64,000 bases of DNA from Plastoroseomonas hellenica (GTDB lineage: Bacteria; Pseudomonadota; Alphaproteobacteria; Acetobacterales; Acetobacteraceae): contig NZ_JAAGBB010000006.1 in NCBI RefSeq assembly GCF_018129085.1, positions 163,008 through 227,007 on the forward strand. The letters run 5' to 3'. The position numbers and the translations under genes are program-made. Under the pieces are notes generated by a model. That model saw only the letters and a program-made list of their open reading frames with translations. It was not told where the DNA came from and ran no database searches. Every line of letters begins with the position of its first letter. Position 1 is the first letter of the stretch. Positions 10,835-18,475 of this stretch are shown one piece after another.

Positions 10835-11631
10835 GGGTGTCGGCGGCGGCGCGCGCGGCGATAGGCGCGGCACTCGATGCCATCATCCGTGAGGAGCAGG
10901 TCGCGATCCTCTTCGCGGTCGAGAGTGGAAGCCGCGCCTGGGGCTTCCCGAGCCCGGACAGCGACTGGGATGTGCGCTTCGTCTATGCGCGCCCCACTGC
11001 GTGGCACATCACGCTGACGCCCGGACGCGACACGCTGGAGCGCAGCCTGCCGGGCGATATCGACCTGGCCGGCTGGGATGCACGCAAGGCGCTGAACCTG
11101 CTGCTGAACGGCAATGCGGCGCTGCGCGAATGGCTGCGCTCGCCGATCCTCTATTGTGCCGATTCCGCGATGTTGGCGGAGTTCCGCGCGCTGGCCGATG
11201 CGCTGCCGGCGCGGGCTGCGGCGCGGCATCACTACAGGGCAGTGATCCGGCAGATCAGCAGCCGTTATCTCGATGGCAGGGCCGTGGTGAACCTCAAGAA
11301 ATACCTCTATGTGGTGCGCCCCGCGCTGGCGCTGCGCTGGTTGCGCGAACATCCGGAGGGGGAGCCGCCGATGGACATGCCGGCACTGCTCGCCGAAGTC
11401 ACGCTGGATGCCGCGGCGCGCGCCGATCTCGATGGGCTGCTGGTGCGCAAGGCGGAAGCGGCCGAACTCGGTGAGGGTGCGCGGCTGGCGCGGCTCGACG
11501 CGCTGGTCGCCGACGAGATCGAGGCCGCGGCCGCCATGCCGGACGAGCCGCGCGACGCGCCCGGCGCTGCTGCGGCGGCGCTGGCGCTCTATCGCCGCGC
11601 CACTGCCCACGCCGATGCGGTGCTGGCATGA
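10831..11631 (+). CDS. Predicted nucleotidyltransferase (COG3541/YcgL-like)
   Basis: Nucleotidyltransferase-fold protein of unknown substrate. The diagnostic motif is AVESGSRAWGFPSPDSDWDVRFVY near residues 30-55 (key parts GSRAWGF and DSDWDVRF): a GS motif followed by the DxD metal-binding pair. The rest is mainly helical. At 266 residues it is full length for this family, longer than the minimal MNT toxin-antitoxin proteins, and no HEPN partner lies nearby. It is coupled by 4-base overlaps to dat upstream and to a HAD phosphatase downstream. RNA or protein nucleotidylation is possible; nothing in the sequence decides this. Confidence 0.75.
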   Translation: MRVSAAARAAIGAALDAIIREEQVAILFAVESGSRAWGFPSPDSDWDVRFVYARPTAWHITLTPGRDTLERSLPGDIDLAGWDARKALNLLLNGNAALREWLRSPILYCADSAMLAEFRALADALPARAAARHHYRAVIRQISSRYLDGRAVVNLKKYLYVVRPALALRWLREHPEGEPPMDMPALLAEVTLDAAARADLDGLLVRKAEAAELGEGARLARLDALVADEIEAAAAMPDEPRDAPGAAAAALALYRRATAHADAVLA

Positions 11632-12281
11632 GCCTGCCGCGTCCGACCGCGATCCTCTTTGACTGGGACAATACCCTGGTCGATGGCTGGGCGGCCATCG
11701 CCGAGGGCCTGGCAGCCGCCTTCACCGCCTTCGGCCTGCCGGTCTGGACGGAGGAGGAGGTGAAGGCGCGGGTCCGCCGCAGTCTCCGCGAAAGCTTTCC
11801 GGAGATCTTCGGTCCGGATTGGAAGAGGGCGCGCGACATCTTCTACGCCGGCGTGCGGGCCCGGCATCTGGAGGTGCTGCGGCCGATGCCCGGCGCGGCC
11901 GCCCTGGTCGCGGCGGCGGCGCGCCTGGTGCCGGTGGCGGTCGTCTCCAACAAGCAGGGGCCGCTGCTGCGGGCGGAGGCGGTGCATCTCGGCTGGGCGG
12001 AGCATTTCCGGGCGCTGGTCGGCGCCGGCGACGCCGCGGCGGACAAGCCCGACCCGGCGCCGATGCGCATGGCGCTCGGTCCCTGCGGGGTGCCGGCGGA
12101 TGGCCGCGTCTGGTATGTCGGCGATACCGCGCTCGACATGCAGGCGGCCCGCCGCGCCGGCTTCGCGGCGGTGCTTCTGGGGGATGCGGCGCATGATGGC
12201 GGCATCGCCGCGGCCGCGCCCGACGCGGCCTTCCCGGACGGCCATGCGCTGGCGGCGTGGCTGATCGACGATCACGACTGA
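11628..12281 (+). CDS. HAD-superfamily phosphatase (phosphoglycolate phosphatase-like)
   Basis: Haloacid-dehalogenase-fold hydrolase. Motif I is ILFDWDNTLVDG (nucleophile and acid Asp near residues 11-13), motif II VVSNKQG, motif III lysine in ADKPDPAPM, and motif IV VWYVGDTALDMQAAR. A helical cap sits between motifs I and II, as in Gph/PGPase. The substrate is not determined; phosphoglycolate or a sugar phosphate is plausible. The 217-residue length is normal. It overlaps the nucleotidyltransferase gene by 4 bases, and 136 bases separate it from hfq. Confidence 0.85.
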   Translation: MSLPRPTAILFDWDNTLVDGWAAIAEGLAAAFTAFGLPVWTEEEVKARVRRSLRESFPEIFGPDWKRARDIFYAGVRARHLEVLRPMPGAAALVAAAARLVPVAVVSNKQGPLLRAEAVHLGWAEHFRALVGAGDAAADKPDPAPMRMALGPCGVPADGRVWYVGDTALDMQAARRAGFAAVLLGDAAHDGGIAAAAPDAAFPDGHALAAWLIDDHD

Positions 12282-12417
12282 GCAGGTGCAGCATAGAGCC
12301 TTGCCTCCAGCCGCCGCCTGAAGGATGGTACCGCCGTGTGTGGCGCCACGGGGCGCCCGTCTGGCGTTCGGCTGCCCGAAAGAGGCGGTCGACAAGACAA
12401 AAAGAAGGACCGAGCCT

Positions 12418-12732
12418 ATGGCCGCCGAAAAGTCCCAGAATGTGCAGGACGTGTTCCTGAACCATGTTCGCAAGAGCAAGACGCCCGTCACCATCTTCCT
12501 GGTGAACGGCGTGAAGCTGCAGGGGATCATCACCTGGTTTGACAACTTCTCGGTGCTGCTGCGCCGGGACGGGCACACCCAGCTCGTTTACAAGCACGCG
12601 ATCAGCACGGTGATGCCGGGTGCACCGATTCAACTCTTCGACGGCACGCCGGCGACCACCGGCGCGGCGGCCCCTTCCTCGGAAAGCCGGCTGACCCTGG
12701 CGCGCGAAGCCGCTCCGGCGACCAGCGACTGA
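12418..12732 (+). CDS. hfq: RNA chaperone Hfq
   Basis: Hexameric Sm-like protein that pairs small RNAs with mRNAs. The Sm1 motif region reads [19 protein letters not shown] and Sm2 holds YKHAIST (the KH signature). The N-terminus starts directly with [15 protein letters not shown], and AAGAAGGA seven bases or so before 12418 is a good ribosome-binding site; a longer frame from 12325 lacks one and is not conserved-looking. At 104 residues it carries a short Ser/Ala/Thr-rich tail after the Sm core. It precedes hflX, the usual hfq-hflX order. A partner small-RNA candidate lies at 27940-28030. Confidence 0.97.
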   Translation: MAAEKSQNVQDVFLNHVRKSKTPVTIFLVNGVKLQGIITWFDNFSVLLRRDGHTQLVYKHAISTVMPGAPIQLFDGTPATTGAAAPSSESRLTLAREAAPATSD

Positions 12733-12850
12733 GCCGGGCTTCAGAGCGGTTGCCTGGCGGGCAGATCGGCGCGCCACGCGCTTCCGCCCGGCGGTCAGCC
12801 GCTTTCGCGGGGGACTATGCGTCTCCTGCGCCTGCGGGCAGATTGCCGGC

Positions 12851-14185
12851 ATGACGGCCAGTAACGACAACCGGGAACCCGGCCCCACGAGGGCGGCCGT
12901 GATTCTTCCCTATGAGCGCACCGTGCGCGGCGCCGAGGTCAACCTCGCCCGCGCGGCGGAGGCGAAGCTTGCGGAAGCGGTCGGCCTCGCGGCCTCGATC
13001 GGGCTCACGATCCTGCACGCCGCGGTGCATCCATTGCGCGAGCGCCGGCCTTCGACCCTGATGGGTGAGGGGCAGGTCGCGATGGTGAAGACCGTCATCG
13101 AGCAGCACGCGATCACCGTCACGGTGGTGGATGCCGCGCTCAGCCCGGTGCAGCAGCGCAACCTGGAGCGGGCCTGGGGCTGCAAGGTCATCGACCGCAC
13201 CGGGTTGATCCTGGAGATCTTCGGGGAGCGCGCGCGCACCCGTGAAGGCACGCTGCAGGTCGAGCTCGCGCATCTGGAGTACCAGCGCACGCGGCTGGTG
13301 CGGTCCTGGACCCACCTCGAACGGCAGCGCGGCGGCTTCGGCTTTCTCGGCGGCCCCGGCGAATCGCAGATCGAGATCGACCGCCGCCTGATCGGCGAGC
13401 GCATCGTGAAGCTGAAGAAGGAGTTGCAGCAGGTGCGCCGCACCCGCGGCCTGCACCGCAGCGCCCGCGCCAAGGTGCCCTATCCGGTGATCGCCCTGGT
13501 CGGCTACACCAATGCCGGCAAATCCACGCTGTTCAACGCGCTGACCGGCGCCGGCGTCTACGCGCAGGACCAGCTTTTCGCGACGCTCGACCCGACCATG
13601 CGGGCGATCCGGCTGCCATCCGGGCGCGTCGCGATCCTCTCCGACACCGTCGGCTTCATCTCCGACCTGCCGACGCAGCTCGTCGAGGCCTTCCGTGCGA
13701 CGCTGGAGGAGGTGGCGGCAGCCGACATCATCCTGCATGTCCGCGACATCGCGCATCCGGACAGCGCCGCGCAGCGTGCCGACGTCCTCGGGGTGTTAAC
13801 TGCGATGGCAGCGGGTGACGACCCGAGCATCGACGCCGCCTGGGCCGAGCGCGTGGTCGAGGTGCTGAACAAGGAAGATCTGCTCGGCGGCGATACCGAA
13901 GCCAGCGAGGCCGCGCGCCGCGCCGCGACCCATGGCGCCATCGCCGTCTCGGCGCTGACCGGGGAGGGGTTGGATGACCTCCGCACGACGCTGGATGCCA
14001 AGCTCTCCGCGGGGATGGTGACCTTAGAGACGGCGCTGGCGCCCGCCGACGGCGCCCGCATCGCCTGGCTCTACGAACATGGCGAGGTGCTGGACCGACG
14101 CGATGCCGACGATGCCATACGGCTGACGGTTCGCCTCTCGCCGGCCAATCGCGCGCGATTCGAGCAACTTTCCGAGGCAGGATGA
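12851..14185 (+). CDS. hflX: Ribosome-associated GTPase HflX
   Basis: GTPase that binds the 50S subunit and splits stalled ribosomes. The N-terminal HflX domain includes HPLRERRPSTLMGEGQV and FGERARTREGTLQVELAHLEY. A helical linker with GGFGFLGGPGESQIEIDRR leads to the G domain: G1 GYTNAGKSTLFN (about residue 220), G3 DTVGFISDLP and G4 NKEDLL. The 444-residue length is normal. The ATG at 12851 is 118 bases after hfq. The stop overlaps the next gene by 4 bases. Confidence 0.95.
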   Translation: MTASNDNREPGPTRAAVILPYERTVRGAEVNLARAAEAKLAEAVGLAASIGLTILHAAVHPLRERRPSTLMGEGQVAMVKTVIEQHAITVTVVDAALSPVQQRNLERAWGCKVIDRTGLILEIFGERARTREGTLQVELAHLEYQRTRLVRSWTHLERQRGGFGFLGGPGESQIEIDRRLIGERIVKLKKELQQVRRTRGLHRSARAKVPYPVIALVGYTNAGKSTLFNALTGAGVYAQDQLFATLDPTMRAIRLPSGRVAILSDTVGFISDLPTQLVEAFRATLEEVAAADIILHVRDIAHPDSAAQRADVLGVLTAMAAGDDPSIDAAWAERVVEVLNKEDLLGGDTEASEAARRAATHGAIAVSALTGEGLDDLRTTLDAKLSAGMVTLETALAPADGARIAWLYEHGEVLDRRDADDAIRLTVRLSPANRARFEQLSEAG

Positions 14186-15003
14186 TCGACCCACAGGATG
14201 CCAGCCGCGTCGCGGCATTGCTGCGCGACGCTGTCAGGGCTGAGGTCCTGCCCCGCTTCCGCAATCTCGCGCCTGGCGCGATCCGCACCAAATCGGGCCC
14301 GCTCGATCTGGTCACCGACGCCGATGAGAGCGCCGAGCGGGTGATCCGCGAAGGCTTGGCGCGCCTCTTCCCCGGCTGCCTCGTGGTCGGCGAGGAGGGG
14401 GTGGCCGAGGATCCGGCGGTGCTGGAGAGGCTGGTCGAGGATGGGCTCGCCTTCGTGGTCGATCCGGTGGACGGCACCTCCAACTTCGCGGCGGGCGTGC
14501 CGCTGTTCGGCTGCATGGCCGCGGCGATCGTGAAGGGCGAGGTGGTCGGCGGCTGGATCTTCGAGCCCTTCGCCGATGACTGCGCCATTGCACTGGCCGG
14601 GCAGGGCGCCTGGATGCAAACGCCTGCGGGTGCGAAGCGGGCGCTGCAGGTGGCGCCGCCCCGGCCGGTCGGGCAAATGGTCGGCGCCATTTCCTGGGGG
14701 TACCTGACCGAGCCGTTGCGCAGCACGGTCGGCGCCAACATGCCGAAGCTGGCGGCGGGGCTCGGCTATCGCTGCTCGGCGCATGAATACCGGCTGGTCG
14801 CCTCCGGCGGTGCGCATCTGCTGCTCTACAACAAGATGATGCCCTGGGATCACGCGCCCGGCGTCATCATCCACCGCGAGGCCGGCGGCTTCTCGGCGCG
14901 CTTCGACGGCGCCCCCTATTCGCCGCGCGTGCATACCGGCGGGCTGATCGCAGCCCCGGACGAAGCGAGCTGGACCGAAGCGAGGGCCGCGCTGCTTGGC
15001 TAA
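14182..15003 (+). CDS. Inositol monophosphatase family protein
   Basis: Mg-dependent phosphatase of the IMPase fold; it may act on inositol phosphates, or on histidinol phosphate as in some alphaproteobacterial HisN proteins. Metal-binding motifs are in order: SGPLDLVTDADESAE, VVGEEG (acidic residues), DPVDGTSNFAAGVP, and the C-terminal MPWDHAPGVIIHREAGG. The 273-residue length is typical. It overlaps hflX by 4 bases and greB by 8 bases, so it is probably co-translated with both. Substrate assignment is left open. Confidence 0.88.
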   Translation: MIDPQDASRVAALLRDAVRAEVLPRFRNLAPGAIRTKSGPLDLVTDADESAERVIREGLARLFPGCLVVGEEGVAEDPAVLERLVEDGLAFVVDPVDGTSNFAAGVPLFGCMAAAIVKGEVVGGWIFEPFADDCAIALAGQGAWMQTPAGAKRALQVAPPRPVGQMVGAISWGYLTEPLRSTVGANMPKLAAGLGYRCSAHEYRLVASGGAHLLLYNKMMPWDHAPGVIIHREAGGFSARFDGAPYSPRVHTGGLIAAPDEASWTEARAALLG

Positions 15004-15529
15004 CGCGGACGAAGATGACGGGGAGGAGGGCCCGCCCGGCCTGCCGCCCGGCACGCCCTTCTACATGACGCCTGCCGGCGCCACCGCGCTGCAGGCGGAG
15101 ATGAAGCGGCTCTGGACCGAGGAGCGGCCGAAGGTGGTCGAGGTGGTGTCCTGGGCGGCTTCCCTCGGTGATCGATCGGAGAATGCCGACTACCAGTATG
15201 GCAAGCGGCGCCTGCGCGAGATCGACCGCCGCGTGCGCTTCATCACCAAGCGGCTGGAGCGGGTGCAGGTGGTCGACCCCACGGCGCAGACCCGGCGGGA
15301 TCAGGTCTTCTTCGGCGCCACCGTGACCTATGCGCGGGGGGACGACAGCGAAGTCACCATCACCATCGTCGGCGTGGATGAGGCCGATCCCGATCGCGGC
15401 AGCATCTCCTGGGTGGCACCGGTCGCGCGGGCGCTGCTCGGCAAACGCGTGGGCGATCTGGTGAAGCTGCGCACCCCGGCTGGCGCGGAGGAGATCGAGG
15501 TCGTCGCCATCGCCTATCCCGGGGCATGA
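14996..15529 (+). CDS. greB: Transcription elongation factor GreB
   Basis: Rescues backtracked RNA polymerase by stimulating transcript cleavage. The N-terminal coiled-coil is shown by FYMTPAGATALQAEMKRLW and DRSENADYQYGKRRLREIDR, whose tip acidic residues enter the polymerase channel; the extra YQYGKRRLREID form distinguishes GreB from GreA. The FKBP-like C-domain follows (SWVAPVARALLGKRVGDLV). No in-frame ATG precedes the conserved part, so the TTG at 14996, inside the end of the phosphatase gene, is taken as start; the ATG codon at 15065 would cut into the domain. Length 177. Confidence 0.9.
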   Translation: MANADEDDGEEGPPGLPPGTPFYMTPAGATALQAEMKRLWTEERPKVVEVVSWAASLGDRSENADYQYGKRRLREIDRRVRFITKRLERVQVVDPTAQTRRDQVFFGATVTYARGDDSEVTITIVGVDEADPDRGSISWVAPVARALLGKRVGDLVKLRTPAGAEEIEVVAIAYPGA

Positions 15530-15560
15530 TGCGGCGACCGCCTGCCAGGAGCACCCAGCC

Positions 15561-16493
15561 ATGAGCCGCCTCGACGCCGAAGACCCCGCATGCCCGCCGC
15601 CGCCGCCCGGCATCGACCTGGTCATCATCCCGCGCGCCCATGATGTCGGGAATTTCGAGGTGCGCCGCGCCCTGCCGGCCAAGGAGCGGCAGATGGTCGG
15701 GCCCTTCATCTTCTTCGACCAGATGGGGCCGGGCGAGTTCCTGACCGGGCAGGGCCTGGATGTGCGCCCGCATCCGCATATTGGCCTCTCTACCGTCACC
15801 TATCTCTTCGAGGGCGAGGTGCTGCACCGGGACACGCTCGGCAGCCGCCAGGCGATCACGCCCGGGGCGCTCAACTGGATGACCGCGGGAAGCGGCATCG
15901 CCCATTCCGAGCGCAGCGACGAGACCAGGCGCGATCGCCGGCAGCCGCTCTTTGGCATCCAGAGCTGGGTCGCGTTGCCGAAGCATGCCGAAGAGACGGC
16001 GCCGAGCTTCACGCATCATCCGGCATCGGCGCTGCCCTTCGCCGAGGATGGCGGCATGACGTTGCGACTGATCGCGGGCGATGGCTGGGGGCTGAAGGCG
16101 CCGGTCGCGGTATCCTCGCCTTGCTTCTACGCCGATGTCACGCTGATGCCGGGTGGTCGGGTGCCGATGCCGGAGGAGCATGAGGAACGGGCGGCCTATG
16201 TGGTGGCCGGCAGCGTCAGCGTCGCCGGGACGGCGTTCGAGGCTGGCCGCATGCTGGTCTTCCGCGCCGGCGACGCGCTGGCCCTGACCGCGGGGCCCGA
16301 GGGTGCGCGGCTGCTGCTGCTCGGCGGCGCCACGATGGACGGGCCGCGCTACATGTTCTGGAACTTCGTCTCTTCCAGCCGGGACCGGATTCAGCAGGCC
16401 AAGGATGACTGGAAGGCCGGGCGCTTCGGCCTGGTGCCCGGCGATGAGAAGGAGTTCATCCCGCTGCCGGAGATCAAGGTGAAGGCGGGCTGA
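15561..16493 (+). CDS. Pirin family protein
   Basis: Bicupin protein; family members are metal-binding and some have quercetinase activity or act as transcription cofactors. The N-terminal cupin has the pirin signature DVRPHPHIGLSTVTYLFEG with the metal histidines, followed by GALNWMTAGSGIAHSER. The C-terminal cupin includes EEHEERAAYVVAGSVSV. The 310-residue length is normal for pirins. AGGAGC ahead of the ATG is a fair ribosome-binding site. A 9-bp hairpin follows at 16501-16523. The biological role here is unknown. Confidence 0.9.
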   Translation: MSRLDAEDPACPPPPPGIDLVIIPRAHDVGNFEVRRALPAKERQMVGPFIFFDQMGPGEFLTGQGLDVRPHPHIGLSTVTYLFEGEVLHRDTLGSRQAITPGALNWMTAGSGIAHSERSDETRRDRRQPLFGIQSWVALPKHAEETAPSFTHHPASALPFAEDGGMTLRLIAGDGWGLKAPVAVSSPCFYADVTLMPGGRVPMPEEHEERAAYVVAGSVSVAGTAFEAGRMLVFRAGDALALTAGPEGARLLLLGGATMDGPRYMFWNFVSSSRDRIQQAKDDWKAGRFGLVPGDEKEFIPLPEIKVKAG

Positions 16494-16500
16494 TATCAAC

Positions 16501-16523
16501 GGCACGCGTACTTCACGCGTGCC
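16501..16523. terminator. Hairpin between the convergent pirin gene and the minus-strand gene
   Basis: GGCACGCGT and ACGCGTGCC form a perfect 9-bp stem with a 5-base loop, 7 bases past the pirin stop. There is no T run on either side, so it may be a bidirectional structure separating convergent transcripts rather than a classical intrinsic terminator. Confidence 0.5.
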
Positions 16524-16560
16524 TTCGGCACGACGCGCTTGAGGGCGACATAACTACCTC

Positions 16561-17487
16561 TCAGCCTCGCTCCAGCGCCGCTGAGACTGCGGTCTGGTCG
16601 GGGTTTCGGGGCTGGCAGGGCGCCAGGATCAGGGCGTTTTCCGGGTTCAGGCGCCGCAGGGTCGGCGCCAGCGGAGAGCAGGCGATGCGGGCCGCGATCT
16701 GGCGCTCGGTCGCGCTGCGGAGCGCCGCCTTGGCGTCCGGAAAACCCGCCAGGATCTGCGGTACGGCCGCGACCTGCCCGGCATAGATGAGGCAGAGCGC
16801 GAGGCGCGCGGCCTCGGTTGCCGGGTGCGGCCGTCCGGGCTCGAAGCGTGACCAGTCAGCGGCACGCAAGCTCGCGACCGCTTCGGCCAGGCTGGCGTAG
16901 CCGGGCGTCGCGGGAGGTTCTTGCGGGAAAGACGCGGGGTTCCAGAGTGGTGCGCAGCCCGGGCCGATGGCGGCATCGGGCGTCTGGCGCATGGCGGCGG
17001 CGTCCGGCGCCATGCGTTGCCGGTCCAGCACATAGGGCACCGGCGGTCCAATATCGGCGCCGAGACTGCCGACGTAATCCCAGAAGTCATGCGCCGCATC
17101 GGCGACGCGGATCACCGTCTCGCCATCCCGCTGCAGGCGGATGCGTTCGGGTGAGCGCTTGCCGAGGGCGATGCTGCCGGCATGCACGATGCCGCGTGGC
17201 GTGTGGATGAAGGTTTCCAGCGTCCAGCAGCAATAGGCACCGCCCGACCAGCCGGAGAAGGCGTGGATCCGCGGCTCGCCGCGCAGCGCCGGCATGGCCT
17301 CGAAACCGCGCGAGCGGGCCTGCCAGACGACCTGCCCGGTGCGGCGCAGACGGAGCGCCGCGCGGTCGTCTTCCCCGCTCTGCGGCCGATATTGCTCGAT
17401 GCGGCCGGCCCGGCCGGCGTCGTGCAGGACCTGGCAGAGGGCAGGGGTCGCCAGGAGAAGGGCGGCAAGCAGGAGGATGCGGGTCAT
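16561..17487 (-). CDS. Secreted protein of unknown function
   Basis: I do not recognise this family. The start at 17487 gives a clear signal peptide, MTRILLLAALLLATPALCQ, with cleavage near residue 18 or 19; an upstream frame start at 17523 adds residues inside mazG. The mature ~290 residues show a beta-rich first half (RLRRTGQVVWQARSRGFEAMP, IHAFSGWSGGAYCCWTLETF quoted in parts) with a cysteine pair in GAYCCW, and a helical, Ala-rich second half with cysteines in GPGCAPLW, ALCLIY and ACSPLAP. It overlaps the mazG stop by 4 bases (ATGA), so it is translated after MazG, although MazG is cytoplasmic. A periplasmic location is inferred. Confidence 0.7.
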   Translation of the reverse strand: MTRILLLAALLLATPALCQVLHDAGRAGRIEQYRPQSGEDDRAALRLRRTGQVVWQARSRGFEAMPALRGEPRIHAFSGWSGGAYCCWTLETFIHTPRGIVHAGSIALGKRSPERIRLQRDGETVIRVADAAHDFWDYVGSLGADIGPPVPYVLDRQRMAPDAAAMRQTPDAAIGPGCAPLWNPASFPQEPPATPGYASLAEAVASLRAADWSRFEPGRPHPATEAARLALCLIYAGQVAAVPQILAGFPDAKAALRSATERQIAARIACSPLAPTLRRLNPENALILAPCQPRNPDQTAVSAALERG

Positions 17488-18293
17488 GGGCCCGATCGTT
17501 CCGCTTTCTTCACTTCCTGCCAATGGGCTTCCATCACTTCCAGCGTCGTATCGGCCGGCGCGAGGCCTTCGGCGGCGAGCGCCGCCTCGACGGCGCCGAA
17601 GCGGCGCTCGAACTTCCGGTTGGCGCCACGCAGGCAGGTCTCCGGGTCCAGGTCGAGCTTCCGGGCGAGGTTCGCGAGCACGAAGAGCAGGTCGCCGACC
17701 TCGTCCGCCAGGCGGGCCGGGTCGGCGGCCGGGAGCTCGGCGCGCAACTCAGCGGCTTCCTCCTCCAGCTTGTCCAGGATGCCGGCGGCCTCCGGCCAAT
17801 CGAAGCCGACGCGGGCGGCGCGGCGCGTCAGCTTCGCGGCGCGGGTCAGGGCAGGGAGGCCCTGCGGGATGCCAGCCAGCGTTCCGGTCTCGGCGCGGGC
17901 GGCGCGCTCGACGGCCTTCTGCGCCTCCCAGGCATGCGTCTGTTCCTCCGATGTTCTTGATTCAGTCTCCCCGAAGACGTGGGGGTGTCGGAGGATCATT
18001 TTCCTAGTAATTTTTTCCGCTATATCAGAGAAGCCGAAATGTCCTGATTCTTCAGCCATTTGCGCGTGATAGACGACCTGGAACAGCAGGTCGCCGAGCT
18101 CATCCAGCAGTGCTGGGCGATCGTCGCGGTGGATCGCGTCCTCGACCTCGTAGGCTTCCTCGATGGTGTAGGGCGCGATGGTCGCGAAGTTCTGGATCAA
18201 GTCCCAGGGGCAGCCGCCATCCGGCGACCGCAGGCGGGCCATGACGGTGAGCAGGCGCTGAAGGGCGGCGGCCGGATCCGGAGATTGGGGCAT
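17484..18293 (-). CDS. mazG: Nucleoside triphosphate pyrophosphohydrolase MazG
   Basis: Hydrolyses non-canonical or excess NTPs to NMP and PPi. Two tandem MazG domains are visible. The first has the acidic metal-binding helices EEAYEVEDAI and DELGDLLFQVVYHAQ; the second has LEEEAAELRAEL and DEVGDLLFVLANLA. CPWDL near the N-terminus (GGCPWDLIQNF) is typical. The 269-residue length is normal. A stretch at about 17950-18060 has AT-rich rare codons (ATA, AGG, AGA, ACT, ATT, AAA) unlike the rest of the gene, though it encodes a conserved part (KITRKMILRHPHVFG). It is downstream of dnaE across a 182-base gap with an inverted repeat. Confidence 0.95.
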   Translation of the reverse strand: MPQSPDPAAALQRLLTVMARLRSPDGGCPWDLIQNFATIAPYTIEEAYEVEDAIHRDDRPALLDELGDLLFQVVYHAQMAEESGHFGFSDIAEKITRKMILRHPHVFGETESRTSEEQTHAWEAQKAVERAARAETGTLAGIPQGLPALTRAAKLTRRAARVGFDWPEAAGILDKLEEEAAELRAELPAADPARLADEVGDLLFVLANLARKLDLDPETCLRGANRKFERRFGAVEAALAAEGLAPADTTLEVMEAHWQEVKKAERSGP

Positions 18294-18390
18294 CGATGCT
18301 TCTCAGGGTTGGGCGCCGGAGGCCGTCCGGGCGCCAAGACACAGGGCCAAGCCTTTGAAAGGCTTTGGAATGACGGCAGGGAACACGCCG

Positions 18391-18470
18391 CCCACAGGCT
18401 TGTCCACAGCGCGTAGTTGCCGCATAAGATATATTATGGAAAGAAAAACTGAAGTGGATAAGCCTGTGGG
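18391..18470. repeat. 17-bp inverted repeat with DnaA-box-like cores between dnaE and mazG
   Basis: CCCACAGGCTTGTCCAC at 18391-18407 is matched in reverse complement at 18454-18470 with one mismatch (CCCACAGGCTTATCCAC). The cores TTGTCCACA (18400-18408) and TTATCCACT (complement of 18453-18461) are each 8 of 9 to the DnaA box TTATCCACA. The 46-base spacer holds the AT-rich run ATAAGATATATTATG, rare in this genome. It starts 6 bases past the dnaE stop and lies 98 bases or more ahead of mazG. It may be a mazG promoter with DnaA control, or a long-loop RNA structure at the dnaE 3' end. Confidence 0.75.
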
Positions 18471-18475
18471 CGAGT

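Noticed and set aside
10831..11631. MNT half of an MNT-HEPN toxin-antitoxin pair
   Set aside because: Protein is too long for an MNT antitoxin and neither neighbour is a HEPN-domain protein.
18391..18470. Chromosomal replication origin
   Set aside because: Only two imperfect DnaA boxes and a short AT-rich segment, and none of the usual alphaproteobacterial origin neighbours (dnaA, hemE, parAB, gidAB). A regulatory role is more likely.
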